From Nectonema munidae (Eukaryota > Nematomorpha > Nectonematoida > Nectonematidae), in the NCBI GenBank assembly GCA_030549495.1, contig JAUIRK010000734.1, positions 434,001 through 498,000 of the forward strand: DNA of 64,000 bases, given 5' to 3'. A program made the translations under genes and the position numbers. Under the pieces are notes generated by a model. The model saw nothing but the letters and a program-made list of their open reading frames with translations, did not search any database and was not told the origin of the DNA. Of this stretch, positions 34,376 to 45,097 are shown piece after piece (within the stretch, counting starts at the first letter, position 1; every line of letters starts with the position of its first letter).

Positions 34376-34379
34376 TAGG

Positions 34380-37310
34380 GTGTTCCAAGCTTCAATGGTA
34401 AAAAATAAAGTTTCTCATTTATCAGCGCACATATGCTCATAAGAATCTCCTGTGTATAATAAGTATTCACTTGAATTTTCAGAAAATTTTAACAACAAAT
34501 AGTCACCGCTCAATAGAAAAATATTTATTCATTTTTTTCTATTTTTGATTTTTAGACATTAAACTGTTCTAGTTTTTTGTTATCTCTTAAAAATCTTTTT
34601 CTTACTTACTTTGTCATTTTTTTTTTTGAAAACTAGCAAGAGCACAAGGAGGGTAATAAGCTAAACGTCTTAAAAATACTATTTTGTAGTCTTTTTCCAA
34701 TGATAGTTAATTTGGCACGTAATATGTTTTAGCTACAAACAGAGAGAAGATTGCTAGCGAGTGTTATAGTGGTTTGTCTCTTTTTTTTAAATCATGGTCA
34801 AACTTTTCATTTATAACATATTTCCTTTTTTATTTTTTCATTTTATATTTTAGATATAAATTTTTTTGTTTAAAATGTCAACAAGAAGTCAAGAAAACAT
34901 CTTTCTGATTGGTATTCCTCTTGAATCAGATTTTAAGGATTTCAAGCAACTTCCAACCAAAAAAGATGTGATGAAAATATTGTTTTACTTTATTAAGAAA
35001 CTCCAAAAAACAGTAAGAGAATCTTGTTCTTTTGTGGCGAGTGAGGTTATCAAAATATGGGAGATTGCTAGTCTGCCTACATCTCATAAACCGTTCATAG
35101 TAAAAAAAATTCATTCCCTGTCATGAAAAATTAAAGAAAAACAAAAAACGTAAAAGCAGAACACAAATTATAAAAATAACAGAGTTTTGTAAAGAACTCG
35201 AAAAATTATTTGACATCTCACATTCAAACTTTACTTCTTTAATTCGTAATAAAGAAGACATGAGTTTTCTTGAAGATTAGAAAGGTCTGAGGAAAATGTT
35301 TATTGGGAAGGAAGATAAAGACTTCTTAAAAAAAGCATTGAAATTATCAAAAAGGAACGAGTATTATAAGAAATGTATTCAGGATAACGAGAAAATCTTG
35401 GAAAGTACTTCGATTGGAATGAAAAGCGACATTTCTTCATTTTCTGATAGTGAAGAACATGATATTTCTGAAAATGCTCCCATTTCTTCAGCTGATAGTT
35501 TTGTGTCTTCTTCACATGATACTAAAAGTTTTGAAAACGCTAAGAAAGTAATAGAAAACGAAGATTTTATTGCTGCTTTGGATAGAACTGGAACTTCTAC
35601 AAGAAAGGCTCTTCATCTTGTAACACCGGCTCTAAAAGCTGTAGGTTTTGATGTGAATACACTGACGCTATCTACATCAACTTTATATAGATCAAGAAAA
35701 AAAGTGCGGTCAACAATTGCTCAAAAAATAAAAGAATCTTTTAATCCTAATACTCCAATGATAATACATTTTGATTCAAAATTGCTACCGGATAATAATA
35801 GAAGTAAATTCGAGCGTGTTCCCATTGTTATATCATGCAAAAATGTAGAAAAACTTCTTAAAATCCCTAAATTGTTACGTGGAACTGGAGAATCGATTGG
35901 TAAAGAAGTTTTGAAAACATTAGAAGATTGGCCAGCTTGCTTACCTTGGATTGCAGGATTGTGTTTTGATACAACTGCAAGTAATACAGGAAAACACAAA
36001 GGAGCGTGCTCAATAATTCAGAATGGAGTTGATCACCGTTTACTCTTCTTTGCTTGTAGACACCATATTCATGAATTGATGATTGCTGCAGTAATGGATT
36101 TTTTTTGTTTCTAAGGGTCCAGATATTACTTTTTTTCACTAGATTTAAATCAAAATGGTGCGAAATTGACCAAAGTTCTTTTCAACCGTTTGAAATAAAC
36201 AAAATTTCTCCTGATGCTTTTGATGATTGGGTTTACCTTAAAAGAAAAGAATTGAGTACATTTTTAGAAGCGCAGTTAGTGAAAAAACAGGTCAGAGAAG
36301 ATTATCGAGAATTTTTGGAATTATCCCTGATATTTTTAGGTGAGCCTTTGGTTCTAAAGTTTAGATCTCCTGGAGCTTACCACAGAGCTCGTTGGATGGC
36401 GAAATGCATTTATTGTATCAAAATATATTTATTCAGAAATGAATTTAAAATGAAAGCTAATGAAGTTAAGAATTTGAGAAGAATTTGCGTTTTTATTGTT
36501 ACAGTCTATGCTAAATTCTGGTTTACTTCTTCACACGCAGCAAATGCTCCAGTCAATGATCTTCAACTTTTATGTCTTTTGGAGGATTACCATAATGTTG
36601 ATTGTAGTATTGCAAAGGCTGCTATTGGTAAAAAGAGAAGACATCTTTGGTATCTTAGTGAAGATCTAATACCATTGTCATTTTATTCGCATCTTATCAA
36701 CCTAGAAGAAAAACAAAAAATGCTGAATAATATTCTACATAAAGAACCTTTGAAAGGTGATGGAAGACGTTTCGAGTGGAAAGGATCCTTCAAAAATATG
36801 TGAATTGAAGAGTTTGTGACAAAACGATCGAAAAATTTCTTTGAAGCTCTGAAACTTCCTTTTCCAGCTTTAGGATGGGAAGATATCATAGGAGCAGTTG
36901 CTAGCATAAAAGTTGTGAACGACATAGCAGAAAGTGTAGTATCGCAAACAACTGATTTTAGCTCAATGCTTACCACAGGAGAAGACGACAAACAAGTTTC
37001 TTTTTCAAGTGTTGAGTACCAAGGAGTTGAGTTGGTCATCCATGTAAATCAGGCTTTAAAAAGTTTGACAGCTTTTGATTAATTTCAATAAATAATAACC
37101 TTTATCATATACTAATTACTTCTTATCCTGTTGGTTCATCTAAAATTAGAAAACTTTTCATGGATATCTGAACCAATGTCATTTACTAACTACTTTTTAT
37201 TCTGTTGTTTACATTTGAAAAAAAGATGACTTTCCATGGATTTTCATACTTTTTGAGCTGTGGGTAAATAAGAATTTCTGAATCTAAAACTTTGCTCAAA
37301 TGTTTTTTAC
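34380..37310 (+). mobile_element. Unclassified DDE transposase element, lightly broken
   Basis: The plus-strand coding region runs from 34866 (MFKMSTRSQENIFLIGIPLE) to 37082. Blocks in order are LPTKKDVMKILFYFIKKL, SEVIKIWEIASLPTSHKPFI, FCKELEKLFDISHS, and a Ser/acid-rich linker. The core follows: PMIIHFDSKLLPD, VISCKNVEKLLKIPKLLRGT, LCFDTTASNTGKHKGACSII and FFACRHHIHELMIAAV (35750-36090). Then GPDITFF, SPGAYHRARWMAK, FTSSHAANAPVNDLQLLCL and a C-terminal segment. The FDTTASNTG...CRHHIHE pattern resembles the RNase H-like core of hAT enzymes but is a separate, widely found family I cannot name. There are about four disruptions: frame changes near 35120 and 36110, and in-frame stops near 35278 and 36801. 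The ends are not certain. Confidence 0.75.
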
Positions 37311-37315
37311 GTAAC

Positions 37316-37835
37316 AGGTTTGATTGATTTTCATAAAAAATGAATATCACCACTGAATTCAGCATATTTGAAAATGGGTAAAATACATGTGTGAAAAACT
37401 TTATACTTATTTAGATAAAAAGTTCATTTTTTGAGATGAGCTGTCACATTTAGATCAATTTTTTGACAGGTTTGATTGATTTTCATAAAAAATGAATATC
37501 ACCACTGAATTCAGCATATTTGAAAATGGGTATACATGTGTAAAAAACTTTATATACTTATATAGATAAAAAGTTCCTTTTTGAGATGAGCTGTCACATT
37601 TAGATCAATTTTTTGACAGGTTTGATTGATTTTCATAAAAATGAATATCACCACTGAATTCAGCATATTTGAAAATGGGTATACATGCGTAAAAAACTTT
37701 ATATAATTATTTAAATAAAAAGTTCCTTTTTGAGATGAGCTGTCAAATATAAATCACTTTTTTGACAGGTTTGATTGATTTTGATAAAAAAAAATGGACA
37801 TCACCACTGAATTCAGCATATTTGAAATATATATG
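37316..37835. repeat. About 150-bp satellite, right block
   Basis: Three and a half close units. The landmark tgattgattt(t)cataaaa starts at 37321, 37473, 37623 and 37772 (steps of 152, 150 and 149). Units share ctgaattcagcatatttgaa and gagatgagctgtca. They are less diverged than the left block. Confidence 0.92.
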
Positions 37836-37980
37836 TAACATTAAAAATATTTATAAATACTTATTAATATCTGAGAAAAATAGGGGGAGGGGGGCACTTT
37901 ACGCCCACCAGCACCTGAGCGGACAAATTTTGCCCAGCACTAATATGGTTAAAGCAATTTTGTATTATGTAAAATGACTC

Positions 37981-38499
37981 TTATTCTCTTTTAGGCCTTT
38001 TTACGGTAGGTTCGAATACAGTAGTTTGTGAAAGAAGTTTTTCAACCTTGAACAGGATTATGACCCCTCTTAGAAAATCCATGACTCCGTCTAGAAGAAA
38101 CAATTTAATATTTCTTTCTTTTATGAAAGAATATACTAAATAAATTGACATAGAAAAATTCATTTTTTTTTCAAATAAAAGAAGTCATCAATTTCTTACT
38201 TTTTTGTTTTTCATGTTAAAACTTTTTGCAAAATTATATAAATTTTAGAAAAAAATGTTCTCATTTGTTGTTAGTCAAACTTTTTCTTTTCAAGTAATGT
38301 AATCTCTTTTTTTTGGTGTTGTTAGTTTTTGTTGCCAAATAAATTCAGAAGCTGAAGAGGGAGGTAAGAATTGCAACCGTTACTGATTGGAATAAACTTA
38401 ACTAATAAGTTTTTGAAATAGTTAAAAATTTTTAAAATTAAAGATTCCAACTTCCCCCCCTCCCCCCTCCCAAGAAAAAATTTCTGGGTACGCCTCTGT
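37981..38499 (+). mobile_element. hAT 3' exon and terminus
   Basis: The plus strand, after a splice-like ttctcttttag, encodes the hAT dimerisation tail GLFTVGSNTVVCERSFSTLN then RIMTPLRKSMTPSRRNNLIF, with a stop at about 38143. The right terminus at 38451-38499 is a C-rich run followed by GGGTACGCCTCTG, whose reverse complement CAGAGGCGTACCCAGAA is a hAT end. The 5' exons are not seen. Confidence 0.8.
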
Positions 38500-38859
38500 T
38501 CATAAATGAATTTTATATTTATAAATAAACTTTATATTTGTATTTTATTGATCATTTAAAATGGGTCTGGTTAAAAAGTGCCGCAAAAAAAAGGTAATAA
38601 TAGAACAAAAAGTATTGAAAAAAAATCAAATTATTTAAAATTATTTATTCTAATTTAATAAAATACTTTTAAATTAAATCTAACTAAAAATTTTGAAATG
38701 CTAAAATAATTTTTGGTATAATAAATATTTAAATTATTAATTCTATTGTTTTTTATATTTGAAGTTTAGTAAATCCAATATGTTTAAAATTCAGATCATG
38801 TAATATTTATTTATATTTTACACTTCAATGATTCCTTACCTTTTTGTTTCAAGAATGGC

Positions 38860-39750
38860 CCATTTTGTTCGTTCCAAGAATCTTTCTTTTTCAATTGAAG
38901 AAATAAAAACGGCAAATTCTTACTGCAAAACATGTGCATGCACGTCTCAAGCCAAGATATTTTAAACCTTCTAAAACTCATTTAATCAAAGCCACTCAAA
39001 AGGGCCTTTGCCATCCTGTTTTGGGAAAAGATATTTACTAGTCATAGTAGAAGAATACTCACGCTATCCATTTGCCTTTGCAACAAATTATATGTCTACT
39101 GATTCAATTAAAGCATGCTTAACTCAACTTTTCACCATCTTTGATTATCCTGCTTTGGTTCATTGTGATGGAGGAAGCTCATTCATGTCAAGCGAATTGC
39201 AACCTTTTGTTCTCCTGTGGTATATGTCTAAGTAGAACTTAAAATTATAATCCTCAAGGGAACGGACAAGTGGAACGTTTTAATTCAACTATATGGAAGG
39301 CCATAGAGTGCTACTTGGATTCTGAAAATCTACCAATATCAAAATGGTAAGATGCGGTTCCTTTAGCTTTACACAGCATACGTTCACTTCTTTTAACGGC
39401 TACAAACGAGACGCCTCATGAAAGGATGTTTAAGTTTCAACGCCGTACCCTCAATGGATACCAACTCCCTATATGGTCGCTATCTTCAAAGCAAGCTATT
39501 CTGAAAAAAACGTTAAAGCGTCGAAATATGATTCTGGCGTTGAAGTTGTAGATTGATTCAAGTTAATCCGCACTACGCAAAAGTTAAGAACTGTCTTGGT
39601 AAAGAGCTTACTGTTCCAACTCGCCACTTAGCCTCTTCTGGAAACGAGATTGGAGATGCAGTGATGGAGATGATCTTTTGTTGGAACAAATAGAAGTTCA
39701 ACAGCATTGGAAAACTTTGAAGTCATTTTCATCATTTTTTGGATAGATAA
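38860..39750 (+). mobile_element. Ty3/gypsy LTR-retrotransposon fossil, integrase fragment
   Basis: Plus-strand remnant of a Ty3/gypsy-type integrase: catalytic core (VEEYSRYPFAFA, LFTIFDYPALVHCDGGSSFM) and part of the C-terminal region. Only the integrase portion of pol is recognisable. No gag, reverse transcriptase or LTRs were found. It is broken, with several breaks, and looks old. Confidence 0.8.
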
Positions 39751-39841
39751 TTTTGTATCACATAAATCATTGAAAAATTTTTATTTCTAAGATATTATGT
39801 CAAATTTGTATATTTAAAAATAAGTAACAGTTATACACACT

Positions 39842-41496
39842 CAGGGGCGTAGACAGAGGAGACAGGAGAGCACGATTTTCCTAGCGTTCTCTGGTACCTT
39901 CATTATATCTTCATTTTTTTGAAACTTTCAGAGCTTATTCTTTCAAGCTTCTTTTTTTGTCTACTTTCGACTTTGAGCTAAAATTTTTATATGATGAAAG
40001 GGGGTTTTGAAATTTTTTTTATCCACATCTACCTTATTTTGGATTCTGAGTTTGATGGTGATAGTGGCGTGACCCCAAATTGAGGTCAATGATCCGAGTC
40101 AGAGAATGAAATTTTGCGATTTTATATTGCTTTTATTTTTTTTTTAAAATAAATTACATAATCGTGTTCTAAATATACAAAATATATATATATTTTTTTA
40201 TTATTTTATAAATTTTTTGGATCGGTCTGCGTAAATTTAAATTTGGACATTTTTGATTGGCTAATATTTACAAAATATTATATTTATATTTCTAATTTTT
40301 ACATTAAGAGGTGTATAATAGTTTGAATTTTAACATAAAACTTTAAATTTTTGAAAAAAAATTTTTTTTGTTTTTTTATTTTCAATTTTATATTTTTGGG
40401 GTTAAATATTGGTCTAAAAAAGATGTTTTATTTATTTTTAAGAAAATATTTACAATTTTAATTAAAAAATTTTCTTACATATTTATAAAGCTTTCTTTTT
40501 TTTTGTCTACAATTTAGTTAAAAAAAATTTACTTTTTCATAATTCAATTTTTCTTCAGGGAGTTAGCCGTAGAGAGTACACAAAAATGTTTAACTTAAAA
40601 CTGATTATTATATCCAATTTCTACAAAAATAAAAAACTTTTTTGAATTATTTTTTTAGTAAATCATATATTGTTTATATTTAAGGATTTTAATTTCACCT
40701 TTTTAAAAAAAAAAATTTTAAGACTCTTTTTTTCTTTTTATATATGCATAAATTATGCCTAAATTTAAGTAAAAATTAACTTGAAACAAATTTTTAACAT
40801 TTTTTCAAAATATTTTTCATTTTCAAAATGAGCCCATCTTAAAGAACATCCTTTTACCTACATTTTACAAGTTATAACTTTTTTGAAAAAATATTAAAAT
40901 AAATTTTTATAAGCCTTTGAACAATGTCCACAATTTTACTATTTTTCACGATATTTTAGTGTGTAAAATAATATTTACATATTTTTTTAATTTTTTTGGA
41001 TATTCATAAAATAAACCTAATATACATACTACTAATTTTTGAAAAATGACAAACTTATACAATTTTCAATTTTAATATCACATTTTAAAGGGAATTTTAT
41101 ACTGATTACGAAAATGTAAAAATATTTTAAATTAATTTTTTTAAAAATTCTTTTTTTAACTTGAAAAAATGACAAAAAATCCACATTTGGCATCGAAAAA
41201 AATTAAAAAATCATCCGATTCATTTCAAACAAATTACATATTCGGAATCATCGTATCAAACTCTCTCAGAATGCTTTTAAAATTTTTGAATTTTCCATTT
41301 TTTAAATTTTCGATTTTTCAGGCACTTTCAAACGGCCTCAAAATTATGACTTCACATATATTCAACAAAAAAGCAAGTTTTATATATTTTAGAATCCTCT
41401 TATCATTCTGAATAACAATATTAATTTTATTTTACCTTAAATGTTTTTATTCAAAAAATTCATATATATTTGAATATTTTGTATATACGTATATAA
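39842..41496. other. Very AT-rich spacer with a hAT/MITE-like end
   Basis: Starts CAGGGGCGTAGACAGAGG at 39842, like other CAGGGGCG termini in the window. No matching end or protein was found. The rest is long A/T runs with no gene. Confidence 0.45.
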
Positions 41497-42254
41497 CAGT
41501 GGCGAAGCGTGCTTTTACACAAAGGGCCTACCGTAAAAACTTAAAAACAAAAATGAAGTAAACAGTAATACACATGTTGCATATATACATTTTTAATTGC
41601 TTCTATATACGCAATCTCTCTTTCTATATCTCTTTTTCTAATACGTTAGTTAGAAAGCAATTTTAAAACTGCTTGCCCATCTTCGTATACTTTCCTAGGA
41701 AAAACTATCATTTGTTTATTTTTCATCTTCACATATATTTTGTATTGAATAAGTGAAAGCGTAAATAATATTGCTTGCCTTGCATCATGCAGCAAAAGCA
41801 AAAGATACATTGCTTTCACATACTCTATCTTTCTTGCTATGAAAGCACAACTAATATTGCTTGTCTTGCATCACACAGTGAGAGTATAAATGAAGCAAAA
41901 CAGATTGCTTCTATACACGCTATCTCTCTTGTTTTAAGCAAAACTAACATTGCTTGCCTATCTTTTCCTCACGCAGAAAGAGAAAAAGTATGGATGAGAG
42001 CAAAACATATATTAATATTGCCATATGCATACTTTCTCTCTCTTTTGCTACGTCTCCTTTTATAACACTTCGATTACTTGGAAAGCATTTCAAGACTGCT
42101 TGCTTATCTCCCTTTACTTTAAAAAGCTATAATCTCTTTATTTTAACCATCATATGTATTCTGTTTTGCAAGAGTAATACATCACTACATATTACTTGTT
42201 TTGTTTAGTAGGTTTAGCAGTGCATGCCTTGCTTGCAATGACGCTTCGCCACTG
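41497..42254. mobile_element. 758-bp MITE with CAGTGGCGAAGCG ends
   Basis: The left end CAGTGGCGAAGCGT at 41497 and the right end ACGCTTCGCCACTG at 42241-42254 are perfect inverted repeats of 14 bp. The interior consists of degenerate direct repeats of roughly 65-100 bp with shared phrases: attgcttgcctt/tcgcat, agattgcttctata(c/t)acgc, atctctcttt. No coding potential. There is no clean target duplication: gtatataa precedes the left end and recurs 4 bp beyond the right end. The ends are hAT-like. Confidence 0.85.
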
Positions 42255-42994
42255 ACATGTATATAATGTACTTAATTTAATCAATCGAAAAAATTCAATT
42301 CATGGCTGATGGGTTTATTTATTATTCCTAAGAAAGATAAAAAATTTGTATGCTACTATTTCAAATCTATATTTTTAATAAAACAAGATTCTTTATTAAA
42401 GTTCTTTTTTTAATTTATAAATTTTATAGGAAAAAATGATATCTACTATTGATAATTTTTAAATAACTAAAGTCTTAATAGATTTTCTTAAAATCTAAAT
42501 TATTTAGTTTATAAATTTTATTTTTCAATAATAGATTTCTATAATCTTAATTATTTAGTTTATAAATTTTATTTTTCTAAACTCTATTACTTTAAATTTT
42601 AATTTTTAAGTCCCTCACTTGACGGACTCTATGTATTTTTTCAGCTCTCAACATTAAAACGCTATTTACACAAAATTTTATTATAGAAACCTCAATTACC
42701 ACTAATATGTAAATGTTCTTAATTTTAAGTTTAATCTTTAGTAAAAAAAATTATTTTGTGGCTATATTTTTTACCAAAACTTAAAAATAATAAATTTATC
42801 ATAAAAAATTAATAGATGGCGTTAATTTTTATATATATAATAATTTTAAAAAATTTATGGATTTAACTTTACAACGCATATATTTATATTTTCAAGCTAT
42901 TCTCATAACACGAATAACCGGTTTTTACTTAAAAAAAAACTTAGTCTAAAAAAGTCAAAAAAAATATAACAGGTGTTAAAAATTTATTTTAAAA
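42255..42994. other. AT-rich spacer with a piggyBac-like terminus
   Basis: A solitary TAGATGGCGTTAA at 42813-42825 matches the ends of the piggyBac at 58992-61847. A 30-bp phrase around ttatttagtttataaatttt occurs twice (about 42502 and 42553). No gene. Confidence 0.5.
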
Positions 42995-44690
42995 CTATAA
43001 ACCTAGAGGCATTTTAGAATGATATTTACAAACCATATTTCCACATTTTGCACATCGACGTGAAGTTCTGTTTTTTCTTGAGATGCAAAGAAAACATGAA
43101 GCTTTGCTTGATGATGTAGGTTCTACTTCACTACGACTTTCAAAACCATAGTATGATAATAAATGCTTCACATCAAGGGATAACTCTGGAGTTAGAGATC
43201 TTATTTTCATAGATTCTTCAGCCATTCGTAGGGCAAGCATTTTTATAAATATCTTTCTACCGCCTTGTTTTGTGTTGGGGAAATCCCTAGGGCTATTGAA
43301 CTTTGCTATAACCCATGAGTTCAGTACACTAATATCTAGATAATTTGAAAATAGCGCAAAAGTCCACTTTCTATTGGGTTTATACGATTTGTAAGCTCTT
43401 AGCATTTTATTCACAACATCAACTCCACTTTTGAACTTGTTGTATTCCAACAAGCTCTCAGGTTTCGAAGCAACATTAGTGATTTGCACGTTTTTATGCT
43501 GTGACGACATAATATATACAACTTTGAAGTTACGTACGGCATGACGTCTAGGTATATACGCGCTCAGAGAAACATAATCGGAATATATTATTCTACTTTC
43601 GCATTCACTAAGTCGCAATTCTCTAAGATAGGGGGGTCTAAATACTAAGGGGACAAATCTCCTATTTGACATAACAGTTCCGCACAATGATAAATTTTTT
43701 GTACTACACCAAACAGCTAAGGAATGACTAGTAAAAAATCTATCCGTGTAAATGCCACACCCTTCAGGTATTTTACTATTTTCAATTAGTCTTTTGCAAA
43801 TATTTAGCCCAGAAAAGTAAGTTCTATCAGAAATACCACCCACATAGATTTCGGGAGATAGACAATAATAAAATTTAGCGTCGTTTATGTGATATAATTT
43901 TATACCGTAGTGTCCGGGTTTTTTGGGGTCATATATTTTGACCGGACATCCTCCCCTAAATGTAACAAGCTGTTCATCTATGGTAACGGCTGAATGAGGA
44001 TTCCAATACAATGAAAAAACTAAAAAAATAATCATGGATTTTACGAATTTGACTAATCTTGTCATTAACATCTCTCTCGTTTTTTTTGTCAAAACGTAAA
44101 AATACGTGAATGAGAGTAAACATATCGCGTCCCAAGCAACTTCGTAAAAAAGGACTCCCAGCATTTGAAAATAAGTCAGCAGTTTTAACTTTTTGATCAC
44201 CATTTTGACCGATGTAAATCAAAGAGCCAAAGTAAGCGAGAAGATAGGAAACACTAAACTTTGTGTAGCAGTGGTACAAGTTTACGTACTTAGGATTAGT
44301 CAATCTAAAAAAATAAAATTTGTTTTTACTTTTCAGATTTTAAAAATACAACTTACTTATAATTGGATTCCATTTTGTGCATTGTCATTGAGTACAACTA
44401 TTGAATAAGTTAAACATCGAAAAAAAGTTTAAATATGGAAAAAATATCGTTTAAATTTTTAACAGAGCTTTTAGGACCTGGAGATCGAATCGCGAATATT
44501 CAAACTTTCTCTTCTTCCTACTCCACTACTTCTTGGCTCCGAAAAATATTCAGTAGAATCAGGAGCAAACAGATTTTGATCAAAAAAGTCAATTTCACTA
44601 GACATGTTCTAGATTTGAGATGTCTCATTATCAGAATCACTGAAAGTTGAAGAAGAGTTATCGGAAGAAGACATGCTATAAAGGAACACG
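42995..44690 (-). mobile_element. piggyBac transposon D, lightly broken
   Basis: Minus strand. It begins MSSSDNSSSTFSDSDNETSQ at about 44672, the acidic/Ser-rich N-terminus of this subfamily, then LFAPDSTEYFSEPRSSG. A 402-codon frame at 44203-42995 holds the catalytic part: SAVTIDEQLVTFRGG (first Asp), IPEGCGIYTDRFFTSHS (second), YNKFKSGVDVVNKM (third Asp; the fourth acidic position is Asn). The C-terminal zinc finger is CFLC...CAKCGNMVCKYH. The N-terminal third has a stop near 44610 and a few frame changes. The ends and TTAA sites were not found with confidence. Confidence 0.9.
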
Positions 44691-45097
44691 ATAAAGAAAT
44701 TCTTTCAAGTCAACGTGTATAAAGAAAAGGAGTACGCAACAAAAAGTATTGAGCAGATGTTCACAAAACTTCGAGAAAAATATGTGCTTTGTTTTCATTA
44801 TGAGTTGATGGTGCAATTTATTCACTGGTCTGCGACATTTTTGCTGTCTAAGTTATTTTAGCTCTTTCTTATGTTTTCGAGTACGCTGAATTCAATTCTG
44901 GCATTTATTTTTTTCAATCAGGTAAAATTTTTTTTCAATCTCATTTTTTAAAATGTCTATACTCTCTCTATTTACAATATACTAAATCAATTATATTTTC
45001 TATTTATAATTTATATTTTAATTGTATCTCTATTTACAATATACCAAATTTAAATACTATCGATTTAAATGTTTTATTATTTGTTTAAGATATAAAA
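44691..45097. other. AT-rich spacer, no gene seen
   Basis: Includes the phrase ctatttacaatatac(t/c)aaat repeated at about 44968 and 45030. Confidence 0.5.

Noticed and set aside
35300-36139. Minus-strand frames opposite the DDE element
   Set aside because: Shadows of the plus-strand transposase.
41169-42208. Several small plus-strand proteins
   Set aside because: The first lies in plain AT-rich spacer; the others are frames across the internal repeats of the MITE, with no codon or family signal.
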